Below, piece by piece: positions 8,316-16,936 of a DNA stretch of 64,000 nucleotides (position 1 is the first letter of the stretch; every line of letters begins with the position of its first letter). A program made the position numbers and the translations under genes. The notes under the pieces are model-generated. The model saw only the letters and a list, made by a program, of their open reading frames with translations, ran no database searches and was not told the DNA's origin. Origin of the DNA: Nocardioides sp. YIM 152315 (GTDB lineage: Bacteria > Actinomycetota > Actinomycetes > Propionibacteriales > Nocardioidaceae); contig NZ_JARGER010000013.1 of the NCBI RefSeq assembly GCF_029210375.1, positions 62,001-126,000 on the forward strand, read 5' to 3'.

Positions 8316-9496
8316 CCGCGTGCCTCCCGGGGTAGGCCGAGCACGCGCTCGGCGAGGATGTTGCGCTGCACCTCGTCGCTGCCGCCGTAGATGGTGTCGG
8401 CGCGCGCGAAGAGGAAGAGTCGTTGCCAGCGACCGAGGTCGTAGGCGGCCTCGGAGCCGTCGGCGGAGGCCGTGGTGAGGCCGTCGGCGCCGAGGACGTC
8501 CATCGCGACCTCGCCCAGGCGCCGGTGCCAGTTGGCCCAGACGAGCTTGAAGACGGACGGCCCCGCCGCGTCGTCGGTGGAGAGGCCGCGCATCGCCTGG
8601 GCGCGCATCACGTCGAGCTCGACCTTGAGTCCGGCCAGCCGGTCGCGCAGGACGGGGTCGTCGATGGCGCCGTTCGACCTCGCGAGGTCGACGACCCCGT
8701 CGAGCTCGCGGGCGAACCCGACGACCTGGGCCAGCACCGACACGCCGCGCTCGAAGCCGAGCAGCGCCATCGCGACCTTCCAGCCCGCGCCCGGGTCGCC
8801 GACGACGAGGTCGGCCGACGTACGCGCCCCCGTGAAGAAGACCTCGTTGAACTCCGAGCCGCCGGTCAGCTGCTCGATCGGCCGGACCTCGACGCCGTCC
8901 TGGTCGAGCGGCACGAGCAGGAAGGAGAGCCCGTGATGGCGCTCGGAGCCCGGCTCGGTGCGACACACGACGAACGCCCACTGGCTGAAGTGCGCGTTCG
9001 AGGTCCACACCTTCTGCCCGTCGACGACCCAGTCGTCGCCGTCGAGGCGCGCCCTGGTCTGCACGTTGGCGAGGTCGGAGCCCGCGTCGGGCTCGGAGTA
9101 GCCCTGCGCCCAGAGCTCCTCGACCGCGACGATCTTCGGCAGGAACCGCTCCTTCTGCGCGTCGGTGCCGAACGCCATCAGCGTCGGGCCGAGCAGCTCC
9201 TCGCCGAGGTGGTTGACGCGGACCGGCGCATCGGCCTTCGCGTACTCCTCGTGAAAGATCACCTGCTGCGTCAGGCTGAGCCCGCGGCCGCCGTGCTCCT
9301 CCGGCCAGCCGACGCAGGTCCAGCCGTGCTCGGCGAGCAGCCGGTTCCACGCGACGCGCTCGTCGTGCGCCTCGTGGTCGCGTCCGGCGCCGCCGAGACC
9401 GCGCAGCGCGGCCCACTCGCCGGTGAGGTGCTCCTCGAGCCAGGCCCGCACCTCGGCACGGAACGCCTGGTCCTCGTCGGAGTAGGTCAGGTCCAC
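8312..9496 (-). CDS. fadE30: Acyl-CoA dehydrogenase FadE30
   Basis: A 394-residue acyl-CoA dehydrogenase. The substrate/FAD region QGYSEPDAGSDLANVQTRA and the C-terminal GGSDEVQRNILAERVLGLP motif are intact. It corresponds to Rv3560c, which starts beta-oxidation of the propionate side chain of the HIP-CoA series. The start is GTG 9496 (VDLTYSDEDQAF), 12 bases downstream of the operator; extending upstream would cross that operator. It is the first gene of the minus-strand operon fadE30-ipdF-kstR2-fadA6. Confidence 0.9.
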   Translation of the reverse strand: MDLTYSDEDQAFRAEVRAWLEEHLTGEWAALRGLGGAGRDHEAHDERVAWNRLLAEHGWTCVGWPEEHGGRGLSLTQQVIFHEEYAKADAPVRVNHLGEELLGPTLMAFGTDAQKERFLPKIVAVEELWAQGYSEPDAGSDLANVQTRARLDGDDWVVDGQKVWTSNAHFSQWAFVVCRTEPGSERHHGLSFLLVPLDQDGVEVRPIEQLTGGSEFNEVFFTGARTSADLVVGDPGAGWKVAMALLGFERGVSVLAQVVGFARELDGVVDLARSNGAIDDPVLRDRLAGLKVELDVMRAQAMRGLSTDDAAGPSVFKLVWANWHRRLGEVAMDVLGADGLTTASADGSEAAYDLGRWQRLFLFARADTIYGGSDEVQRNILAERVLGLPREARG

Positions 9497-9508
9497 GGGT
9501 GGTAGCCT

Positions 9509-9526
9509 ACCAAGCACTTGCTTGGT
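9509..9526. promoter_or_regulatory. KstR2-type operator between fadE30 and fadD3
   Basis: ACCAAGCACTTGCTTGGT contains a perfect match to AnCAAGnnCTTGnT at 9509-9522 and reads as an 18-bp inverted repeat with an asymmetric centre. It lies in the 47-bp divergent gap, where it can control both the fadE30 operon (including kstR2) and fadD3. Confidence 0.9.
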
Positions 9527-9543
9527 ACGGCGATGGAGGTGAC

Positions 9544-11037
9544 ATGATCCGCACAATTCCCGGCGTGCTGCGGGCCGCCGCGGACCGCTACGGCGACAAG
9601 GCAGCGTACGTCGAGGGCGACGTCGTGACGTCGTTCGCCGAGCTGCTGGAGAGGGTCCGCCGTACGGCGGCGGGCTACCGCGACCGCGGGCTCGGGCCCG
9701 GTGGCCGGGTCGTCGTGTGGGCACCCAACAGCACCGACTGGGTGGTCGCCGCGCTGGCCGTGACCTACGCCGGCGGCACGCTGGTGCCGGCCAACTCCCG
9801 CTACACCGGACACGAGGTCGCCGAGCTGGTCGACCGCACCGGGGCGGTCCTCGCCGTGGTCTCGGACGGCTTCCTCGGCCGGACCCAGATCGCCGACCTC
9901 CGGGCCGCGAGCGACCTGCCGAGCGTGCGGGAGGTCATCGACCTCGGCGCCCTCGCGGCGGTCGAGGTCGAGCCCGGCGACATCGACGCGGTCGCCGAGG
10001 CGGTCTCCCCCGACGACGTCGCCGACATCCTCTTCACCTCGGGCACGACCGGTCGTCCCAAGGGCGCGATGACCGCGCACCGGCAGACGGTCGGGGTGGC
10101 CGACACCTGGGGCGAGCTCGGCGGCGTGACCGCGGACGACCAGTACCTCGTGATCAGCCCCTTCTTCCACACGTTCGGCTACAAGGTCGGCATCATCACG
10201 GGCCTGTGCACCGGCGCGACGCTCTACCCGGTCACGACGTTCGACGTCGACGCGACCCTGCGCCTCATCGAGTCCGCCCGGATCACGGTCATCCCCGGCT
10301 CGCCGACCATCTACCAGTCGCTGCTGGCGGCCCCCCGCCGCCCGGACTTCGACCTGTCGTCGCTGCGGCTCGCCGTGACCGGCGCGTCCGTCGTGCCGGT
10401 GGTGCTGATCGAGCGCACCCGCGCGGCGGCCCCCGAGGGCCTCGGCGTCGACCAGGTGGTCACGGCGTTCGGCATGACCGAGGCGGTCGTGGTCACCATG
10501 GCGCGTGACGGCGACCCGGCCGACCTCGTGGCGAACACATGCGGCCGGGCGATCCCGGGCATGGAGGTGCGCGTCGACGCGCCGGAGGGAGAGCAGGGCG
10601 AGCTGCTGGTGCGTGGCGACTACGTGATGCTCGGCTACCTGGACGACCCCGAGGCCACCGCCGCGGCGATCGACGCGGACGGCTGGCTCCACACCGGTGA
10701 CGTGGCGACGATCGACGCGCAGGGCAACATCACGATCACCGACCGCATCAAGGACATGTACATCTCGGGCGGCTTCAACGTCTATCCCGCCGAGGTCGAG
10801 CAGGCGCTCCTGCGGATGGATGGCGTCGACGACGTCGCCGTCGTCGGCGTGCCCGACGAGCGGATGGGCGAGGTCGGCAAGGCGTACGTCGTCGGCGCCG
10901 TCACGCCCGACGACGTGGTCGCCTTCGCGAAGGGGCGCCTCGCCAACTTCAAGGTGCCCCGGCACGTCGAGCTCGTGGACGGTCTCCCCCGCAACCTGTC
11001 CGGCAAGGTGCTGAAGACAGAGCTGCGCCGTGGTTGA
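9544..11037 (+). CDS. fadD3: HIP-CoA synthetase FadD3
   Basis: A 497-residue AMP-forming acyl-CoA ligase with the phosphate-binding loop TSGTTGRPKG (residues 165-174), the adenylate motif LHTGDVATID, and the C-terminal catalytic lysine in NLSGKVLKTELRR. Rv3561 (503 residues) activates HIP to HIP-CoA, the committing step for C/D-ring degradation and the source of the KstR2 inducer. The start ATG 9544 has GGAGGT four bases upstream (9535-9540). The last codons GGT-TGA coincide with the edge sequence of the dispersed repeat that fills the following intergenic region. Confidence 0.93.
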   Translation: MIRTIPGVLRAAADRYGDKAAYVEGDVVTSFAELLERVRRTAAGYRDRGLGPGGRVVVWAPNSTDWVVAALAVTYAGGTLVPANSRYTGHEVAELVDRTGAVLAVVSDGFLGRTQIADLRAASDLPSVREVIDLGALAAVEVEPGDIDAVAEAVSPDDVADILFTSGTTGRPKGAMTAHRQTVGVADTWGELGGVTADDQYLVISPFFHTFGYKVGIITGLCTGATLYPVTTFDVDATLRLIESARITVIPGSPTIYQSLLAAPRRPDFDLSSLRLAVTGASVVPVVLIERTRAAAPEGLGVDQVVTAFGMTEAVVVTMARDGDPADLVANTCGRAIPGMEVRVDAPEGEQGELLVRGDYVMLGYLDDPEATAAAIDADGWLHTGDVATIDAQGNITITDRIKDMYISGGFNVYPAEVEQALLRMDGVDDVAVVGVPDERMGEVGKAYVVGAVTPDDVVAFAKGRLANFKVPRHVELVDGLPRNLSGKVLKTELRRG

Positions 11038-11058
11038 GGCCGACGCCCGGCTCTCCGG

Positions 11059-11178
11059 GGTTTCGAGATGGTTCCTGAGGAGGTTGCGCAGCAACCGTCT
11101 CGAAGGGCAGGCGCCAGCACGCCTTCCTCAACCGTCGCCGGTGGTTGAGGAGGTTGCGCAGCAACCGTCTCGAAACCC
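11059..11178. repeat. Compound copy of the dispersed stem-loop repeat, fadD3-fadE31 gap
   Basis: The gap holds a full unit at 11140-11178, from GGTGGTTGAGGAGG to GTCTCGAAACCCC with the inner hairpin GGTTGC-GCA-GCAACC. A second, nested partial set lies at 11059-11132. An identical 29-base block occurs twice, at 11076-11104 and 11146-11174, 70 bases apart. Related units with different inner stems lie at 51575-51611 and 55027-55065. Confidence 0.8.
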
Positions 11179-11199
11179 CCGCACCCGACAGGAGACCCC

Positions 11200-12360
11200 G
11201 TGGACCTGACCTTGTCCGAGAGCGAGCTCGCCTTCCAGGCCGAGGCGCGGGAGTGGCTGGCGGCCCACGTGCCGAGCGAGCCGCTCCCCTCCATGGACAC
11301 CGCCGAGGGGTTCGTCGCCCACCAGGAGTGGGAGCACGCGCTCGCCGACGCCCGCTGGGCGGTCGTGTCGTGGCCGGAGGAGTTCCACGGCCGCGGCGCG
11401 TCGCTGGTCGAGTGGGTGATCTTCGAGGAGGAGTACTACCGCGCCGGCGCGCCCGGCCGGGTCTCCCAGAACGGGATCTTCCTGCTCTCCCCGATCATCT
11501 TCGACCACGGCACGAAGGAGCAGCAGGACCGCTTCCTGCCCTCGATGGCGACCGGCGAGACGATCTGGGCGCAGTGCTGGTCCGAGCCCGAGGCCGGCTC
11601 CGACCTCGCCTCGCTCCGCTCGACCGCGCGCCGCGACGACGAGCGCGGCGGCTGGATCCTCAACGGCCAGAAGACCTGGTCGTCGCGCGCTTCGTTCGCG
11701 CACTGGGGCTTCGGGCTCTTCCGCTCCGGCGTCGCAGGGGTCGAGCCGAGCGTCGCCCGCCACCAGGGGCTGACCTACTTCCTCTTCCCGCTCGACGCCG
11801 ACGGCATCACCGTGCGCCCGATCGCGCAGCTCGACGGCGAGGCCGGCTTCGCCGAGATCTTCTTCGAGGACGTCTTCGTGCCCGACTCCGACGTGCTCGG
11901 CGCCCCCGGCGACGGCTGGCGGGTCGCGATGTCGACCGCCGGCAACGAGCGCGGGCTGTCGCTGCGCTCCCCCGGCCGCTTCTGTGCGGCCGCCGACCGC
12001 CTCGTCGACCTCTACCGTCGTACGCCGCGGCCGCCCGCCGCGAGCGCCGACGCCGTGGTCGACGCGTGGATCAAGGCGCAGGCCTACCGCCTCTACACGT
12101 GGGGCACGGTCACCCGACTCGCGGGCGGGGGCGACCTCGGCGCGGCCGGGTCGGTCAACAAGGTCTTCTGGTCCGAGCTCGACGTGGCGCTGCACGAGAC
12201 CGCGCTCGACCTCCTCGGACCGGAGGCCGAGCTCGAGTCCCTGTGGCTGGACGGCTACACGTTCTCGCTCGCGGGTCCGATCTACGCCGGCACCAACGAG
12301 ATCCAGCGCAACATCGTGGCCGAACGCATCCTCGGCCTGCCGAAGGAGCCCCGCCGATGA
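11200..12360 (+). CDS. fadE31: Acyl-CoA dehydrogenase FadE31
   Basis: A 386-residue acyl-CoA dehydrogenase alpha-type subunit. It has the conserved QCWSEPEAGSDLASLRSTA stretch and the C-terminal AGTNEIQRNIVAERILGLP motif. Rv3562 counterpart. Published work on the mycobacterial set reports FadE31 assembling with the shorter FadE32 and FadE33 into heteromeric dehydrogenases. The GTG start at 11200 follows AGGAG (11190-11194). Its stop overlaps the fadE32 ATG. It is the first gene of the run after the repeat-filled gap. Confidence 0.9.
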   Translation: MDLTLSESELAFQAEAREWLAAHVPSEPLPSMDTAEGFVAHQEWEHALADARWAVVSWPEEFHGRGASLVEWVIFEEEYYRAGAPGRVSQNGIFLLSPIIFDHGTKEQQDRFLPSMATGETIWAQCWSEPEAGSDLASLRSTARRDDERGGWILNGQKTWSSRASFAHWGFGLFRSGVAGVEPSVARHQGLTYFLFPLDADGITVRPIAQLDGEAGFAEIFFEDVFVPDSDVLGAPGDGWRVAMSTAGNERGLSLRSPGRFCAAADRLVDLYRRTPRPPAASADAVVDAWIKAQAYRLYTWGTVTRLAGGGDLGAAGSVNKVFWSELDVALHETALDLLGPEAELESLWLDGYTFSLAGPIYAGTNEIQRNIVAERILGLPKEPRR

Positions 12361-13229
12361 AGTTCGTGCTCGACGACGACCAGCGCGACTTCGCGGCGGC
12401 CCTGGAGTCGCTGCTCTCCAGCGCCGACACCGTGGCGGCCGCTCGCGCCTGGGCCGACGGCGACCACGGCCCCGGGCTGAAGCTGTGGGCCCGGCTCGCG
12501 GAGCTCGGCGTGCTCTCGCTGGCCACCGACGCTACCCCGGTCGAGGTGGCGGTCGCCTTCGAGGCGCTCGGCCGGCACGCCGTGCCGGGACCGTGGGTCG
12601 AGTCCGCGGCGTACCTGCCGGTCGCGCTCGGCCGTGAGGTCGAGCGCGTCGCGACGGTGGCGGTGCCGCCGCACGTGCCCTATGCGCTCGACGCCGATGT
12701 CGCCGACCAGGTGTACATCGGCGACACGCCGGCCGGTTCCGTCGGCGAGTTGCACCTCTCCGTGGACCGCACCCGCCGGCTCTTCGACGTCTCCGGGCAG
12801 GGTGAGCCCAGCCGGGCGGGGTTCGACCTGGCGGTGCTGGCGACCGCAGCGCAGCTCCTCGGCGCCGGCGAGCGGGTGCTGGCCGACTCGGTCACCTACG
12901 TCCAGCAGCGCAAGCAGTTCGGCCGCGAGATCGGCTCCTACCAGGCGATCAAGCACGCGCTGGCCGATGTGCGGATCGCGCTCGACTTCGCCCGTCCGCT
13001 CGTCCACGGCGCCGCGCTCGGGGCGGTCGAGGTGTCGGCGGCCAAGGTCGCGGCCGGCGACGCGGCGTACCTCGCCTCCCGCACGGGACTCCAGGTGCAC
13101 GGCGCGATCGGCTACACCGCGGAGTTCGACCTCAGCGTCTGGATCACCAAGATCCGCGCACTCGTGACCGCCTGGGGCACGCCGGACTTCCATCGCGGCC
13201 GGATCCTCCAGCAGCTGGGGGCGAGCTGA
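12357..13229 (+). CDS. fadE32: Acyl-CoA dehydrogenase-like subunit FadE32
   Basis: A 290-residue short acyl-CoA dehydrogenase homologue. It keeps the FAD/interface stretch YVQQRKQFGREIGSYQAIKH and the helix LQVHGAIGYTAEFDL, but lacks the C-terminal GTNEIQRN motif of full-length family members. That fits a beta-like partner of FadE31 in the Rv3562-Rv3564 system. It is somewhat shorter than the M. tuberculosis protein. Start and stop overlap its neighbours by four bases and one base, consistent with stoichiometric co-translation. Confidence 0.87.
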   Translation: MKFVLDDDQRDFAAALESLLSSADTVAAARAWADGDHGPGLKLWARLAELGVLSLATDATPVEVAVAFEALGRHAVPGPWVESAAYLPVALGREVERVATVAVPPHVPYALDADVADQVYIGDTPAGSVGELHLSVDRTRRLFDVSGQGEPSRAGFDLAVLATAAQLLGAGERVLADSVTYVQQRKQFGREIGSYQAIKHALADVRIALDFARPLVHGAALGAVEVSAAKVAAGDAAYLASRTGLQVHGAIGYTAEFDLSVWITKIRALVTAWGTPDFHRGRILQQLGAS

Positions 13230-14200
13230 TGGAGTTCGCGCTCTCGGAGGAGCAGCGGGAGCTGGCCTCGACCGTCCGCTCGCTGCTCGACAGGCGTGCC
13301 GACGCCCGCGTGCCGCGATACGACGAGGCGCTGTGGTCGACGCTCTGCGAGCAGATCGGCGTCGCCGCGCTCAACATCCCCGAGGAGCATGACGGGTTCG
13401 GCGCGTCGCTGTTCGAGACCGCGCTCGTGCTCGAGGAGATCGGCCGGTCCCTGGCGCCGTCTCCGCTGCTGTCGTCCCTGGTCGTCTCCGAGGCGCTGCT
13501 CGCGGGTGCCGACGAGGAAGCCCGTGCCCGCCTGCTGCCGCGAATCGCCGCCGGTCAGGTCGCCGCCTTCGTCGACGGCGACGCCCCGGTGCTCGACGGC
13601 GACCTCGCGTCGATCGTCGTCGTCGCCACCGACGACGGCCTCTTCGAGGTGTCGGACCCCGAGGCCACGTGGACCCCGTCGATGGACCAGACCCTCCGGC
13701 TCGCCACCGTGCGCGCCGACCTCTCCGTCGCGACCCGCATCGGCGACGGCCCGGCCGCCCGCCAACGGGCCCGGCAGGTGGGTGCGGCCGGCTGCGCGGC
13801 ACTGGCCACCGGGCTCGCCGCCCGCGCGCTCGACATGACGGTCGGCTACAGCAGGGAGCGGGTGCAGTTCGGCCGCCCGATCGGCTCCTTCCAGGCCCTC
13901 AAGCACCGGATGGCCGACATGCTCGTGCTGGCCGAGATGTCTCGATCGGCGTCCTGGGCCGCGGCGTACGCCGTCGCCACCCACGCCGAGGACGCCGACC
14001 AGCTCACCCACGTCGCGAAGTCCTACTGCACCGATGCGCTCGCCCGGATCGCGGGCGAGACGGTGCAGCTGCACGGCGGCATCGCGATCACCTGGGAGCA
14101 CGACGCACACCTCGTGTTCAAGCGCGCCCACGCCCTCGGCCAGCTCTTCGGGTCCGCCCAGGAGCACCGGGCGGCCGTGACCCTCGACGGTCGGCGATAG
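13229..14200 (+). CDS. fadE33: Acyl-CoA dehydrogenase-like subunit FadE33
   Basis: A 323-residue acyl-CoA dehydrogenase homologue with YSRERVQFGRPIGSFQALKH and ETVQLHGGIAITWEHDAHL, again without the C-terminal EIQRN motif. It matches Rv3564 in length and order. It is the second candidate partner for FadE31, so two alternative heteromeric dehydrogenases could be made. Its ATG shares one base with the fadE32 stop. It closes the KstR2-type block. Confidence 0.87.
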   Translation: MEFALSEEQRELASTVRSLLDRRADARVPRYDEALWSTLCEQIGVAALNIPEEHDGFGASLFETALVLEEIGRSLAPSPLLSSLVVSEALLAGADEEARARLLPRIAAGQVAAFVDGDAPVLDGDLASIVVVATDDGLFEVSDPEATWTPSMDQTLRLATVRADLSVATRIGDGPAARQRARQVGAAGCAALATGLAARALDMTVGYSRERVQFGRPIGSFQALKHRMADMLVLAEMSRSASWAAAYAVATHAEDADQLTHVAKSYCTDALARIAGETVQLHGGIAITWEHDAHLVFKRAHALGQLFGSAQEHRAAVTLDGRR

Positions 14201-14260
14201 TCGGGGCCGGTTCGAGCACGAGCGGAGGCCATCGCGGCGCCGTGCTGCGAGGATGACGGC

Positions 14261-15616
14261 GTGCGTCGCGCCGTGGCTCCTCTCATCGCGGTGGCGGTGG
14301 CGCTCGTGCTCGCGGACTCCGCGATCGTCACGCTGGCGCTGCCCGACATCCTCTTCCACCTCGACACGACGGTCGCCCAGGTCGCGTGGGTGCTGCTCTC
14401 GTTCAACCTCGTGCTGGGACTGGTCGCGGTCCCGACGGCCATCGGCTTCCGCCGGGCCCGGCCGCGGGTCCTCGCCGCGGTCGGCATCGCGGTCTTCGCC
14501 ACGTCGTCGGCCTGGTGCGCGGTGGCGCGGTCGATCGAGGTGCTGATCGCGGCCCGGTGCCTGCAGGCGGTCGGCGGTGCGCTCGCGCTGGTCGGGTGCC
14601 TCGAGCTTCTCGTCGTCCTGTACGGCGAGCGCCGCGGCATCGCCACCTGGATCTCGGCCGGCGTGGTCGGCACGGCCACCGGGCCCGTCGCCGGCGGCCT
14701 GCTGACCCAGGCGTTCTCGTGGGAGGCGATCTTCGCGGTGCAGGTGCCGTTCGCCGTGCTCGCGGTGCCGGCCGCCCTGGCGGTGCGCGACGGGCCACCG
14801 CCGGCGGCCGGGCCGGCGTTCGCCCGGCATCGTCCCGCCGTCCGCCCCAACCTCACGCTCGCGCTGCTGTCGGCCGCGCTGACCGCCGCCCTGTTCCTGC
14901 TGGTCCTGCTCCTGGTGGACGGCTGGCGCCACTCGCCGGCGACCGCGGCGGTGGCTGTGTCCGTGGTGCCGGTCGGAGCCCTCGCCGCCCGCCCGCTCGC
15001 GCGTCTGCTGCGTCCGCCGGCCGCGGTCGAGGTCGGCGCCGGGTGCTTCCTGGTCGCCGGTGGGCTCGGCGGTCTCGCGCTGCTGCCGTCGGCCGAGCTC
15101 GCCTGGACCGTCGCGCCCCAGGCGCTCATCGGTCTCGGGCTCGGCCTCACCGTCGACCAGCTGACCGTGCAGGCCGTGCACCTGCGCCAGCCGCGGGTCG
15201 AGCACGCGAGCTGGACCATCAGCGCCCGCCACCTCGGCGTCGTCGTCGGGCTGGCGATCCTGACGCCGATCTTCACCGCGGACCTCGAGGACGCCCAGAC
15301 CCCGGCCGAGGAGGCGATCACGGCGCTCGTGCTCGACGCCCCGCTGCCGGCGCAGACCAAGGTCGACCTGGCCCGCGCACTCGGCGAGCTGCTGGTCGAC
15401 CAGCAGGGTCAGGTGCCGGACCTGCACGCAGCCTTCGAGGCCACCCCGGTCGACCCCGCGGACCAGGCCGCGCTCGCCGAGCTCGAGGCCGACCTCGACG
15501 ACCAGCTCGAGCGGGCCGCGACCCACGCCTTCCGCGACTCCTTCGTCGTCGGCGCCGGCCTCGCCCTCCTCGCGCTCCTCGTCGTGGTCGTGCCTCCGTT
15601 GCGGAGGCGGTCATGA
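14261..15616 (+). CDS. MFS transporter of the DHA2-like type
   Basis: A 451-residue integral membrane protein with at least 12 hydrophobic helices. Motifs are LADSAIVTLALPDI in helix 1 (like the D1 motif of drug exporters) and ARCLQAVGGALALVG and GVVGTATGPVAGG (motif C-like) in helices 4-5. A soluble acidic segment (about residues 365-420) precedes the last helix. The GTG start has GAGGATGAC just upstream. The stop overlaps the next gene, so the two proteins may act together. The substrate is unknown; the position between two steroid operons makes export or import of a steroid metabolite possible but unproven. Confidence 0.75.
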   Translation: MRRAVAPLIAVAVALVLADSAIVTLALPDILFHLDTTVAQVAWVLLSFNLVLGLVAVPTAIGFRRARPRVLAAVGIAVFATSSAWCAVARSIEVLIAARCLQAVGGALALVGCLELLVVLYGERRGIATWISAGVVGTATGPVAGGLLTQAFSWEAIFAVQVPFAVLAVPAALAVRDGPPPAAGPAFARHRPAVRPNLTLALLSAALTAALFLLVLLLVDGWRHSPATAAVAVSVVPVGALAARPLARLLRPPAAVEVGAGCFLVAGGLGGLALLPSAELAWTVAPQALIGLGLGLTVDQLTVQAVHLRQPRVEHASWTISARHLGVVVGLAILTPIFTADLEDAQTPAEEAITALVLDAPLPAQTKVDLARALGELLVDQQGQVPDLHAAFEATPVDPADQAALAELEADLDDQLERAATHAFRDSFVVGAGLALLALLVVVVPPLRRRS

Positions 15617-16218
15617 GCCTCCGGATCCTCGCCCTGCCGGTGATCGCCCTCGTCCTGGTCGGCACCATGCTCGGCGTCCAGCTCGCGTACGGCGGCGGCA
15701 CCTTCGAGCCGCTCGAGCCGGCAGACCCCTGCGTCGAGCGCCCGATCACGTCCCGGTCGGAGGGGATCGACGCGCTCACCGAGCAGCTCGTGCTGATCGG
15801 TCTCGACGAGGCCGCGTGCAGCCTCGACACCAGTCGCGAGGCGCTCACGCTCGACCTCGCCCGCGGCGGGCCGCCGACGGACGCCGAGGTCGAGGCGCTG
15901 CAGGACGGGCTGCTGACCGCCGTCGACCGGATGGCGGCCGACGGCACCCTGCCGCCGGCGTCGGCCCTCGTCGACGACGCCCTCGACCAGGCCGACCTCA
16001 ACGAGTTCCTCGAGACCCTGATCCGCGCGATCCCGGACTCCGTCATCGATTCGGCCCTGCACACCGACGACGTCCTCACCCGCGCGATCGAGGACATCGA
16101 CCTGCGCGAGCTGCTGGCGAACGTCGACGACCAGCAGGCCCTGAACGAGCAGATCGAGCCGGCCGTGGCCCAGGCCGTCAAGGACTCGCTGCTGGACCGG
16201 CTGCGGTCCCTGGTCTGA
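15613..16218 (+). CDS. Membrane-anchored protein of unknown function
   Basis: A 201-residue protein with one N-terminal hydrophobic helix (LRILALPVIALVLVGTMLG). An acidic, helix-rich exported domain follows (residues 30-201), with two cysteines near positions 40 and 74 that could pair. I recognise no family. It overlaps the MFS gene by four bases. The soluble part of that transporter and this protein are both acidic and helical, so it may be an accessory subunit. It ends 12 bases from the stop of the convergent hsaB. Confidence 0.65.
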   Translation: MSLRILALPVIALVLVGTMLGVQLAYGGGTFEPLEPADPCVERPITSRSEGIDALTEQLVLIGLDEAACSLDTSREALTLDLARGGPPTDAEVEALQDGLLTAVDRMAADGTLPPASALVDDALDQADLNEFLETLIRAIPDSVIDSALHTDDVLTRAIEDIDLRELLANVDDQQALNEQIEPAVAQAVKDSLLDRLRSLV

Positions 16219-16230
16219 GCGACTGCGACG

Positions 16231-16893
16231 TCAGCGCGGGTCGGTGGTGCGGTACTCGCCTCGGTAGAACAGCAGCGGGTCCAGGTCCGCGTCGGCGCCC
16301 TCGACGCCGTCGTCGGTGACCAGGTCGAGCACCCGGCCGATGACCACGTAGTGGTCGCCGGCCTCGTGGACGGCGTGGATCGCGCAGTCGACGTGGGCGA
16401 GCGCACCCTCGAGCAGCGGCGACCCGGTCTGCGGCGACGGGCTCCACTTCACGTCGGCGAACTTGTCGGTGCCGCGGCTGGCCATCGTGTTCGAGACCTC
16501 GGCCTGGTCGGCTCCGAGGAAGTTGACGCAGAACTTGCCGGAGCGCTGGATCAGCGGCCACGCCCGCGACGTCTTGGCCGGGATGAAGAGCACCAGCGGC
16601 GGATCGAGGGAGACGCTCGAGAAGGACTGGCAGGTCAGGCCGACCGGCTCGTCGTTGCTGACGCCGGTGACCACGGTGACCCCCGAGGCGAAGCGACCGA
16701 GGACGTCGCGGAAGCGCCGTGCGGCGTAGACCGCCTCCGGGTCGTCGTGGACCGCGACGTCCTCGCCCGGCCGGAACTCGAAGTCGACCTCCTGGTCACC
16801 GAGCCAGGAGATGATCAGCTCCGGGCTCGGCCAGGTCTCCCGGGCGTCGGGGCTCATCCCCTCGGGGATCTCGTGGCTGGGTTCGGAGCTCAT
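16231..16893 (-). CDS. hsaB: Flavin reductase component HsaB (3-HSA hydroxylase reductase)
   Basis: A 220-residue FMN reductase-like protein. The core begins near residue 58 (FRDVLGRFASGVTVVTG) and includes VGLTCQSFSSVSLDPPLVLF and KFCVNFL. HsaB supplies reduced flavin to HsaA. It is longer than mycobacterial HsaB (187 residues) because of an acidic N-terminal extension of about 45 residues. ATG 16893 is used; ATG 16857 is an alternative, but no start codon lies nearer the core. It is last in hsaA-hsaD-hsaC-hsaB. Confidence 0.88.
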   Translation of the reverse strand: MSSEPSHEIPEGMSPDARETWPSPELIISWLGDQEVDFEFRPGEDVAVHDDPEAVYAARRFRDVLGRFASGVTVVTGVSNDEPVGLTCQSFSSVSLDPPLVLFIPAKTSRAWPLIQRSGKFCVNFLGADQAEVSNTMASRGTDKFADVKWSPSPQTGSPLLEGALAHVDCAIHAVHEAGDHYVVIGRVLDLVTDDGVEGADADLDPLLFYRGEYRTTDPR

Positions 16894-16936
16894 GAGACCG
16901 ATGTTCCCACTCGGGGCCTGAGGCACGAGTGCGGTC

